NCBI GenBank assembly: GCA_021154065.1
Contig: JAJKJG010000230.1
Span: forward strand, 1 to 8,516
Reading direction: 5' to 3'
Length of the DNA: 8,516 nucleotides
DNA from: Methylobacterium sp.
GTDB taxonomy: Bacteria; Pseudomonadota; Alphaproteobacteria; Rhizobiales; Beijerinckiaceae
The notes under the pieces are model-generated. The model did not search any database. It worked only from the letters and a program-made list of their open reading frames with translations, and was not told the origin of the DNA. This document shows positions 1 through 5,798 of this stretch, piece by piece (position 1 is the stretch's first letter; each line of letters begins with the position of its first letter). Position numbers and translations under genes: made by a program.

Positions 1-224
1 ATCTTGCGCTTCGGCATCGGCAGGAGGCCTTCGCGCTGGGCTTGCTTGCGCGCCGCCTTGCGGGCCCGCCGGATCGCCTCGGCCTTCTCGCGGGTCTTGC
101 GCTCGGAGGGCTTCTCGTAGGCGCGGCGCTGCTTCATCTCCCGGAAGATGCCCTCGCGCTGCATCCGCTTCTTGAGGACGCGCAGGGCCTGGTCGACGTT
201 GTTGTCACGAACGAGCACTTGCAA
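1..224 (-). CDS. rpsU: 30S ribosomal protein S21 (partial, C-terminus outside window)
   Basis: This is the small, highly basic S21 protein of the 30S ribosomal subunit, which acts near the 3' end of 16S rRNA during initiation. The protein begins [19 protein letters not shown], the typical alphaproteobacterial S21 start, and continues with a Lys/Arg-rich helical body containing [17 protein letters not shown]. Seventy-four codons are visible and the reading frame runs off the left edge. The start codon is TTG at 224-222. It is chosen because the S21 N-terminus begins exactly there and an AAAGGA-type ribosome-binding site lies about 8 bases upstream, near 232-238. A perfect GCCCGCG/CGCGGGC inverted repeat (253-267) lies about 30 bases upstream. 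A small ORF (293-469) lies upstream on the same strand and could be co-transcribed. Identity is very secure; the TTG start is an inference from family alignment. Confidence 0.95.
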   Translation of the reverse strand, partial: MQVLVRDNNVDQALRVLKKRMQREGIFREMKQRRAYEKPSERKTREKAEAIRRARKAARKQAQREGLLPMPKRK

Positions 225-292
225 AGTCGGTATCCTTTCGAATCTGGCGTTGGCCCGCGCCGCGGGCGAGGCCGGTGAGCTTGAGGCTGCGA

Positions 293-469
293 TCAGCCGG
301 TCTTGCCGGACGGGCTCTTCGGGCTCGCCCGCTTGCCTAACTCCTTGCGCTCCATCGCCGCGGCCTGCTTCTCGGCATGCGGATCGGGACGGCCCTTCAT
401 GATGTTCGTCACCCGCTTGACCGAGTCGGTGACGCCTTGAGCCGTACCGGTGATGAAGCTCTTGACCAT
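293..469 (-). CDS. small basic hypothetical protein upstream of rpsU
   Basis: This would encode a 58-residue protein that I do not recognise. It begins [20 protein letters not shown], a possible amphipathic helix, and ends in a Lys/Ser/Gly-rich tail (residues 46-58) that is probably disordered. The ATG at 469-467 is preferred over an upstream in-frame start at 580 because a GAGG ribosome-binding site sits 6 bases before it, and because the longer N-terminus would be an Arg/Pro-rich stretch of the kind produced by out-of-frame GC-rich DNA. The gene ends 68 bases before rpsU on the same strand, so the two may share a transcript. There is no signal peptide or membrane segment. Whether it is translated cannot be settled from the sequence; the evidence is the start signal and the position. 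Confidence 0.5.
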   Translation of the reverse strand: MVKSFITGTAQGVTDSVKRVTNIMKGRPDPHAEKQAAAMERKELGKRASPKSPSGKTG

Positions 470-679
470 CCGCAGCCTCGCCGTCGCGCGCGACGCAAGC
501 GCTGCGTCCGGCCGCACATGGCGCTTCCGAGGCCGAAATTGCAAGCCCGCGGGCGATTTTCCGGGCCGCGGAGGCGGCAAAAGGTGCTTTTCCGGCGCGA
601 AGCCGCTAGGGTGCGGGCGACGGTGGCTTGCGGCACGGGCGGATTTGCGCTCCGCCGCCGCGCCGCAACAGGAGCGTTT

Positions 680-904
680 ATGCGCATCTTCATCTTCAAG
701 TCGCGCCCGAAACCGAGCCTACGCGCCTTCGCCGGCGAGTCGACCGGCGCGCGCCTGCCGGCGAAATACGGGCCCTGGGATGCGACCGGCGTGATCCGGC
801 CCGACAAGGATCCGCCGCACAAGTTCGCCCGCGCCGACATCGAGGCGGCGATCAACGGCGAAGGCTTCCAGCTCTGGGTGACGAAGCCGATGGTGAAGGC
901 GTAG
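680..904 (+). CDS. conserved small hypothetical protein (74 aa)
   Basis: This encodes a 74-residue soluble protein of unknown function. It begins MRIFIFKSRPKPSLRAFAGE and contains a central GVIRPDKDPPHKFARADIEAAI segment (residues 37-58) and a closing EGFQLWVTKP (61-70). From memory, short proteins with this arrangement (a beta-strand start, RPDKDPPH, then GFQLW) are widespread hypothetical proteins in rhizobia and relatives, usually with no assigned role. The ATG at 680 is chosen because AGGAG lies 5 bases upstream; the longer open frame starting at 377 has no such support and reads as low-complexity Arg-rich sequence. It is divergent from the rpsU-side gene and convergent with the cupin gene. 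There are no Cys residues, signal peptide or transmembrane segment. The gene call is good; the function is unknown. Confidence 0.8.
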   Translation: MRIFIFKSRPKPSLRAFAGESTGARLPAKYGPWDATGVIRPDKDPPHKFARADIEAAINGEGFQLWVTKPMVKA

Positions 905-945
905 GCGGAGGCCGAGGCGGCGGCTAGCTGAGCGGCCAAAGACGA

Positions 946-970
946 ACGGTGGCTCATCCGGAGCCGCCGT
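946..970. terminator. hairpin between convergent genes, possible bidirectional terminator
   Basis: ACGGTGGCTC (946-955) pairs with GAGCCGCCGT (961-970) around a 5-base loop, giving a 10-bp stem with one G-U pair. It lies 42 bases after the stop of the 74-residue gene (+) and about 100 bases after the end of the cupin gene (-), which converge here. There is no good T-tract on the + side; on the - side the stem is followed by TTCGTCTTTGG, a weak U-rich tail. The stem is visible in the sequence; the terminator role is inferred from position. Confidence 0.4.
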
Positions 971-1071
971 CGAAGCTTTGCTCAAGCCCATGAAAACCAA
1001 CCGGTGCGCTCGAGAGAGGATTCAACGGTCCGCAGCATCGTAGGCTCGGGCGATCCACGGCGCAGCGCAGG

Positions 1072-1626
1072 TCAGCCGCGCCACAACTTCATCAGCGGCC
1101 CATCCGCGCCGTCGACCGGGTCGGCCTCCGGCAGGGGCACCTGCCCGATGCGCTGGCGCGCCGGGCCGATGGCGCCGGCGTCGGTCGCGCGGATGATGTC
1201 CCAGTCGCGGCCCTCGGCATAGGCGCCGACGACGAGAAGGTCGTGGCTCTGGCTGATGCGGGCGTGGCCGACGCCGGCCGGGATCACCACGACGTCGCCG
1301 GCCGTGAGCCCGACGGTCTCGCCGTTCTCGCCGCCGAAGCGCACGGTCGCCGAGCCGGTAGCGACGCCGAGCGCCTCATGCGCGGTCGAGTGGTAGTGGT
1401 GGTAGTCGAAGATGCCGTCGCGCCAGGACTTGGTCCAGCCGTTCTTGGCGAAGGTGCGCTCGAAGGCCGACGCCGGATCGGTCGCGTCCGGCGTGATCGC
1501 GCCCTGGCGGACGATCAGCGGCAGCCGGCTGTTCGGGACCGAGCCATCGTCCTTAAAGATGAAGGTGTCGGTGCCGAGCGGGGCATTGTACTGCCCCGGC
1601 CGTCCATATGCCGCCGCGCGCGCCAT
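1072..1626 (-). CDS. YjlB-like cupin-domain protein
   Basis: This is a 184-residue cytosolic protein with a complete single cupin domain. The first cupin motif, G(X)5HXH(X)4E(X)6G, is met exactly: Gly71, His77, His79, Glu84 and Gly91, in the segment DYHHYHSTAHEALG. The second motif, G(X)5PXG(X)2H, is met by Gly110, Pro116, Gly118 and His121 in GDVVVIPAGVGH, with Ser125 where the consensus has Asn. His77, His79, Glu84 and His121 would bind one metal ion. The HHYHSTAHE signature and the total length fit the uncharacterised YjlB-type cupins, whose substrate is not known to me. The start is supported by GGAGG about 6 bases before the ATG. The gene is downstream of the MucR-like gene on the same strand, but a 139-base gap with a strong hairpin makes a shared transcript doubtful. 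The family call is secure; the biochemical activity is unknown. Confidence 0.88.
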   Translation of the reverse strand: MARAAAYGRPGQYNAPLGTDTFIFKDDGSVPNSRLPLIVRQGAITPDATDPASAFERTFAKNGWTKSWRDGIFDYHHYHSTAHEALGVATGSATVRFGGENGETVGLTAGDVVVIPAGVGHARISQSHDLLVVGAYAEGRDWDIIRATDAGAIGPARQRIGQVPLPEADPVDGADGPLMKLWRG

Positions 1627-1690
1627 CGCCGCCTCCGTTCAGTAAGATCGGCGGGGTAACGCGCAAGGCGTCGTAAAGGTCGCGGCAGGT

Positions 1691-1714
1691 GAGCTGCGAC
1701 TTCCGAGCTGCGAC
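1691..1714. repeat. tandem 10-bp direct repeat in the mucR-cupin gap
   Basis: GAGCTGCGAC occurs at 1691-1700 and again at 1705-1714, with a 14-base period. It lies upstream of the cupin gene (-) and next to the hairpin at 1719-1740. One-and-a-half-turn spacing is compatible with a paired protein-binding site, but there is no direct evidence for that. Confidence 0.5.
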
Positions 1715-1718
1715 CTCG

Positions 1719-1740
1719 GGGCGGCTCGGTGGAGCCGCCC
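1719..1740. terminator. perfect 9-bp hairpin after the MucR-like gene
   Basis: GGGCGGCTC (1719-1727) pairs perfectly with GAGCCGCCC (1732-1740) around a GGTG loop. It lies 26 bases after the stop codon of the MucR-like gene on the minus strand, a normal place for a transcription terminator. No T-tract follows on the minus strand, so it is not a textbook intrinsic terminator; it could instead stabilise the 3' end or assist Rho. Confidence 0.45.
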
Positions 1741-1765
1741 ATCCGCTCAGCGCGGCCGGATGCGC

Positions 1766-2215
1766 CTACGCGCTCTTCGCGCGTTTCTTGCCTGCCGCCT
1801 TTCGACGCTGCTGGCCGAGGCCCATGCTCTTTGCGAGCTCGGAGCGCGCCTTGGCGTAGTTCGGGGCGACCATCGGGTAGTCGGCGGGCAGCCCCCAGTG
1901 CTCCCTGTATTGCTGGGGAGTCATGTCGTGGCTGGTGCGCAGGTGGCGCTTCAAGGACTTGTACTTCTTGCCGTCGAACAGCGAGATCAGGTAGTCGCCG
2001 GTGATCGACTTCTTGATCGGCACGGCCGGCTCGCCCCTTGGCGGTTGTGCCGCGGCCGGGGTTCCGACGGTTCTGAGCGCCGCATGGACTTCACTGATCA
2101 GCGCCGGAAGCTCGCCCGTCGGAACGGAGTTGTTGCTCACGTAGGCGGCGACGATCTCCGAGGCGAGTTCGACGAGATTGCTGTTGTCGGCAGGGTTTGA
2201 GCCGGAGGCGTCCAT
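1766..2215 (-). CDS. MucR/Ros family transcriptional regulator with altered zinc-finger ligands
   Basis: This is a 149-residue DNA-binding protein of the Ros/MucR family, which controls exopolysaccharide, motility, virulence and cell-cycle genes in alphaproteobacteria and binds AT-rich DNA in an H-NS-like way. Residues 11-50 form the helical N-terminal oligomerisation region (NLVELASEIVAAYVSNN). Residues 68-137 are the DNA-binding domain, with the hallmark KSLKRHLRT, MTPQQYREHWGLP and DYPMVAPNYAKARSELAK blocks, then a basic tail. The usual Cys-X2-Cys is replaced by Ser78 and Asp81, while His91 and His96 remain. The ATG at 2215 is chosen over an upstream frame at 2269 because AAGGA lies 7 bases before it and family members start similarly. 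It is divergent from the HEAT-repeat gene and, like its relatives, may repress itself. The family is certain; I do not assign mucR itself because several paralogues usually exist. Confidence 0.92.
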   Translation of the reverse strand: MDASGSNPADNSNLVELASEIVAAYVSNNSVPTGELPALISEVHAALRTVGTPAAAQPPRGEPAVPIKKSITGDYLISLFDGKKYKSLKRHLRTSHDMTPQQYREHWGLPADYPMVAPNYAKARSELAKSMGLGQQRRKAAGKKRAKSA

Positions 2216-2265
2216 CCGGAGATCCTTTTCTGATAGGGAGAAGCACAATCGGCGTGTGCTGCCCG

Positions 2266-2294
2266 CCAATACGACCGATGGACGACGAATGCAA
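2266..2294 (-). promoter_or_regulatory. possible promoter of the MucR-like gene
   Basis: On the minus strand TTGCAT (2294-2289) is followed after exactly 17 bases by TATTGG (2271-2266), about 50 bases before the start codon. The surrounding 2216-2350 region is less GC-rich than the genes, as expected for a promoter and for MucR autoregulation. The match is moderate and chance is possible. Confidence 0.3.
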
Positions 2295-2374
2295 GTAGAG
2301 CTTCTTATGAACTTCGGGTTATGTACTCGCTATCTCCCCGGTGAACGGCAGTGATCTGCAACCTTTGGAGGGCC

Positions 2375-3049
2375 ATGCCGACGCGATCCGCCGCATTCGA
2401 ACGTTTTCGGTTCAGCTTTTTCGAGGACCCGGACTCGGCGCGCCAGGGTCTCGACACCCCGGCGCTCGCCGGCCTCGTCGGCGAAGAGCGGGAGCGAGCG
2501 GAAGCGATGCTCATCGCGTTCCTCCCCGACAGCCGCGCCATCATCGGCCTCGGCGTGCTGGGCTCGTCCAAGGCGGAGCCGCATCTGGCGGCGCTCTTCG
2601 AAGCCGAGCGCTCGGCGCAACGGGCCGCGAAGCTTGAGCCCGAAGCGAGCTGGTTGCCTGACCGGCTGCTGCATCTGGCGACGGCGCTTTGGCGGATTCG
2701 GCCGGATCGGCGTTGGCCTCTTGCCGCAATCGACGTGCTCGGCTCGGCGGCGGAGGCGACCGAGCGGCAGGAGGCCGCCGAGGCGCTGTACGATGTTCGC
2801 GATCCGGGCGCCGTTCAGGCGCTCGTCGAAGCGCTCGACGACCCGGAGCCCTTGGTGCGCTACCATGCTGCGCGCGGGCTCCTTGCGATCCACGGTCTGC
2901 CCGCAGAATCCAAGGACCCGCAGCACATGCTCCACCGGCTGATGGCCGACGAGGCTTCACGCCGAGAAGGCGGCAAGCGGGACGTCCTCGCCGCCGTTGC
3001 GGCAGCGCCCGCTAGCGAGCCAGCGGATCGGGGCGGAGCTGGAACTTGA
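2375..3049 (+). CDS. HEAT-repeat domain-containing protein
   Basis: This encodes a 224-residue soluble, helical protein. Residues 52-78 and especially 113-174 form HEAT-like helical pairs: the segments EAAEALYDVRDPGAVQALVEAL and PLVRYHAARGLLAIHG show the typical pattern in which a DP turn is followed by an Ala/Leu-rich helix. Such proteins usually act as protein-binding scaffolds, and some bind phycobilin or are lyase-like; nothing here points to a catalytic site. The ATG at 2375 has GGAGG only about 3 bases upstream, which is short; an in-frame GTG at 2351 would add 8 residues (MICNLWRA) but has no better site. The C-terminal 25 residues are low-complexity and lie partly in the overlap with the convergent gene, so the tail may be poorly conserved. 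No partner is evident; the gene is divergent from the MucR-like regulator, so it may be under its control (inference). Confidence 0.78.
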   Translation: MPTRSAAFERFRFSFFEDPDSARQGLDTPALAGLVGEERERAEAMLIAFLPDSRAIIGLGVLGSSKAEPHLAALFEAERSAQRAAKLEPEASWLPDRLLHLATALWRIRPDRRWPLAAIDVLGSAAEATERQEAAEALYDVRDPGAVQALVEALDDPEPLVRYHAARGLLAIHGLPAESKDPQHMLHRLMADEASRREGGKRDVLAAVAAAPASEPADRGGAGT

Positions 3050-5165
3050 CGACCTTCGGCCGGGTGCCCTTGCCGCCTTCCATGTGGAACGGCGCGCGGG
3101 TGCTCGTCGTCGCCCACAGCCCCTTGCCTTTCCACCCGCCCGCCGCGTCGTCGACGCGAGCGTCCATCCATTTGGCATAGAAGCCGAGAGGGTAGGGGAC
3201 GCGGAGATTGATCCAGCTCCCGCCGACGAGCGCGAGGAGCGACTCGTTGGCATTGCCGGTCGCGATCGGCACGTTCCGGCCGAGCCCGAAGACATCGTGC
3301 TGGTCGACCCAGCTGTAATAGCTCGCCTCGGCGGAGCCCGGGTCCGTGACGGTCTCGAATTGCGGCCCGGGGAATGGATGGAGCGTCCATCCCTCGGGGC
3401 AGTGCTTGCCGGTCGCGGCAGGACCGTTGAGCGGGCCCTTGCACAGGCGTCTGTCGAAGCTCGCGAGATGGCCGCTCGAGAGCGAGGCCCAGAACACGCC
3501 GTTGCGGTCGATGTCGCCGCCGCGTGGGCCGTAGCCCGGGAAGGGCGGCTCATAGACCTCGGCGAGCGCGGTTGCGGGCGGGTCCTGCCCCGGGTCAAGC
3601 CGGACGATCCGGCCGGGGAAGCCGAGCGAGGTGCCCCATACGGTGCCATCCATGGGATTGACCGCGACGCTGTAGAGCGCCGCGACGACGCGCGTGTCCT
3701 TTGCCGGATCGATCGGCTGGTCCGGCTCGACATAGGTGTCGCGCTTGCCGTTGCCGTTCGTGTCGAGGATGAGCGCGGTCCAGCCTTGCGCCTTTGCCTC
3801 GTCGCCGGTCTCCTCGAAGAGCTTGCGGTTGAGCCAGCCGACGACGCCGCTCGCCGGACCGCCGGCACTTGTCCAGAGCGTGTGGTTCGCGTCCTCGGCG
3901 AAGACGAGATGATGGGTCGGGAAGCAGGTGCTGATCAACGTGAACGTCTGGGCGCCACGGTCGTACATCGACAGATGCCGGTTCGCCCGCTCGAGCGGGA
4001 AGAGCTTCGCCGACGGGTGGTCCGAGCCCTTGCGGCAGAACTCCGGATTCTCGGGCGGCCCGACACGCGAGGTGAACCAGACGCGGCCCTTCTCATCCAT
4101 CATCGGATTGTGGATCGTGGTCTGGCTATCCCAGATCGGCTCTTCGCCCCAGTAGGGCGAGGGCGCCATCGGAAGCTCTTTCGACGACGGCGTCTTCGGA
4201 TCGCGCACCGGCATCCTGAGCTGCGACGCGGAGTGGGCGACGGGATCGAGCACCGGCAGAAGATCGGTGCTCTCCTCCGTCGCGCCGTAGATCGGCCCGT
4301 TGGCGTTGACGCGCGGGTCGCGCCGGTCGGTCGAGATCTCGTCGTGGAGGTAATCCTTCGGGCCGGCCCAATCCCACATGCTGATGACGACGTTGCGCTC
4401 CGGGCCTTGCGGCCGGGAGGGCTTCGCCTTGGGCAGCTCGCCGGCGGCGATGCGGTCCGTCCAATCCGCGTAGAGCGTCAGCGCCCGCTTGGTGTCGAGC
4501 CGGCCGATATTGGCGGTCATCTGCGTCATCGCCTGGCCGGACTGGATGCGCCGCTCCCACGCCTCGACCGAGGACGGGAAGGCGCCGAGCTCCTTCGGGA
4601 TCGTGCGCGTGGCCTTGTTACCGAGCGCGTGACAGCCGTAGCAGCCGTTGGTCTTCACGACGTCGAGCCACTGTGCCTGGGACTTCAGGTGGGCCGGCAT
4701 GCCGCCCTGCGAAGCAGCCTCCGTGAACTCGCGCGCCGGCGGCATCTTCAGCATCGCGTACCAGTAGATCGCCGGGAAATATTGCGCCGCCGCGGCCTCG
4801 TTCGGCGCGACCACGGCATCGAGATTGAGGATCGTCCCGGGCTCGGTTCGCGATTTTGCCGAGTCGACGAGCCCGTAGCCGCGAACCCAAACGCTGTAGG
4901 TCGCCTTCGGCAGATCGGGGAGGACGTAACGGCCGCGCTCGTCGGTCACGACGATCTTCGCGAACTTGGTCGGCAGATCCGCGGTCTCCGCAATGACCCA
5001 GACGCCGGCTTCCGGGCCGTTGGGGCTCGTGACGACGCCGGCAAGATCGTTCGCGCCAGGCGTCGGCGCGGGGCTGACCGGCTGCGCCGCCGCACCACCC
5101 GACAGGGCTGCAAAGAGCGCTAAGGTGATCCAAGCGCGCGCCGAGGATCGGAGCATGGAGCCCAT
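3012..5165 (-). CDS. secreted carboxypeptidase-regulatory-like / c-type haem / beta-propeller protein
   Basis: This is a 717-residue exported protein. Residues 1-27 are a Sec signal peptide (ARAWITLALFAALSGGAAA, cleavage before Gln28). Residues 40-118 resemble a carboxypeptidase-regulatory-like beta-sandwich (LAGVVTSPNGPEAGVWV to TDERGRYVLPDLP). Residues 120-245 contain one covalent haem site, CYGCH (175-179), with Met213 and Met216 as possible sixth ligands. From about 258 to 710 there are repeated strands of Vgb/SMP-30-like propeller type, such as DEKGRVWFTS (357-366), DANHTLWTSAG, NPMDGTVWGTSLG and DRNGVFWASLSSGH. DTNGNGKRD (468-476) looks like a calcium loop. Cys377/Cys414 and Cys575/Cys589 could form disulfides. 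The ATG at 5165 is chosen because GGAGGG lies 8 bases upstream; ATG 5156 is an alternative. Proteins with this architecture exist in other proteobacteria, but the substrate and electron partner are unknown to me. It would be periplasmic. Confidence 0.85.
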   Translation of the reverse strand: MGSMLRSSARAWITLALFAALSGGAAAQPVSPAPTPGANDLAGVVTSPNGPEAGVWVIAETADLPTKFAKIVVTDERGRYVLPDLPKATYSVWVRGYGLVDSAKSRTEPGTILNLDAVVAPNEAAAAQYFPAIYWYAMLKMPPAREFTEAASQGGMPAHLKSQAQWLDVVKTNGCYGCHALGNKATRTIPKELGAFPSSVEAWERRIQSGQAMTQMTANIGRLDTKRALTLYADWTDRIAAGELPKAKPSRPQGPERNVVISMWDWAGPKDYLHDEISTDRRDPRVNANGPIYGATEESTDLLPVLDPVAHSASQLRMPVRDPKTPSSKELPMAPSPYWGEEPIWDSQTTIHNPMMDEKGRVWFTSRVGPPENPEFCRKGSDHPSAKLFPLERANRHLSMYDRGAQTFTLISTCFPTHHLVFAEDANHTLWTSAGGPASGVVGWLNRKLFEETGDEAKAQGWTALILDTNGNGKRDTYVEPDQPIDPAKDTRVVAALYSVAVNPMDGTVWGTSLGFPGRIVRLDPGQDPPATALAEVYEPPFPGYGPRGGDIDRNGVFWASLSSGHLASFDRRLCKGPLNGPAATGKHCPEGWTLHPFPGPQFETVTDPGSAEASYYSWVDQHDVFGLGRNVPIATGNANESLLALVGGSWINLRVPYPLGFYAKWMDARVDDAAGGWKGKGLWATTSTRAPFHMEGGKGTRPKVVKFQLRPDPLAR

Positions 5166-5347
5166 GACGGTGTCCCTCCAGGACCGAGCTCTCGCGTCTG
5201 GCCGATCGGTCCGACAGCCGCCGAAAGATCGCACGGAACAGGGAGGCCCGCTACGGGGTCATTTCCGGCCGGCCCTCCACCTGGATCGCTGGCGGAGGGT
5301 TAGGCGGGGCAGGCCGCAGATCGAGCGCCGCCGGCGCCGCCGCTGCG

Positions 5348-5728
5348 TCAGCCGGCGAGGAGGATCGCGGCGACGGCGCGGTCGATCGCCATGTAGAAGA
5401 TCGCGAAGGCGACGACGGCCGCGACCGCGAACTCGGCGGTCTGGCTCTTCATCAGCCGGAAATGGCGCAGCATGTCGCAGCCGGCAAAGACCATGATCCA
5501 GGACACCGTGAGGATCGCCGGGAAGCCGAACAGGAACGACCAGGTGCTCTCGACGCGGCCGACCTGCGACGGATCGATCAGCGGGCGGATGTTGCGCACC
5601 CAGGGCGCGTGCAGCGCGGCATACAGCGCCGTCATCCAGGCGAGGCTCGCACCGACGCCAAGGTGGAACACGAAAGCCTTGTGCAGCCGCGTGAAGCCGT
5701 CGGCGGAATCGTCCTCGAAGGTCGTCAT
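5348..5728 (-). CDS. small three-helix inner-membrane protein, function unknown
   Basis: This encodes a 126-residue integral membrane protein that I do not recognise. Three hydrophobic segments are visible: residues 18-40 (FVFHLGVGASLAWMTALYAAL), 62-84 (TWSFLFGFPAILTVSWIMVF) and 99-124 (FAVAAVVAFAIFYMAIDRAVAAILL). His22, His40 and His89 lie in or at the ends of helices and could be haem ligands, but this is speculative. The ATG at 5728 is preferred; its ribosome-binding site (GCGGGG) is weak. The only longer start, TTG at 5806, has its GGAG too close to be usable. The gene follows carA by 70 bases on the same strand and precedes the secreted haem protein by 182 bases. An AT-rich patch (5761-5774) between carA and this gene may hold its own promoter. 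The gene is likely real; its role is unknown. Confidence 0.72.
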   Translation of the reverse strand: MTTFEDDSADGFTRLHKAFVFHLGVGASLAWMTALYAALHAPWVRNIRPLIDPSQVGRVESTWSFLFGFPAILTVSWIMVFAGCDMLRHFRLMKSQTAEFAVAAVVAFAIFYMAIDRAVAAILLAG

Positions 5729-5798
5729 CGATGCCCCGCAGTCCGGCGAATCGCCGCCGTAATTTTTATTGTCGAATGCGATAACCCGGCTGCGGCCT

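Noticed and set aside
2330..2935. 201-codon minus-strand frame opposite the HEAT-repeat gene
   Set aside because: Arg-rich mirror composition and no ribosome-binding site; the + frame has helical-repeat patterns.
2997..5123. 708-codon open frame on the + strand opposite the secreted haem protein
   Set aside because: It is an antisense shadow in GC-rich DNA: the product is Arg/Ala/Val-rich without recognisable motifs, while the minus strand shows a signal peptide, CYGCH and propeller repeats.
5202..5209. CCGATCGG palindrome upstream of the secreted haem protein as an operator
   Set aside because: Eight bases of self-complementary GC-rich sequence are expected by chance here and the flanks are not symmetric.
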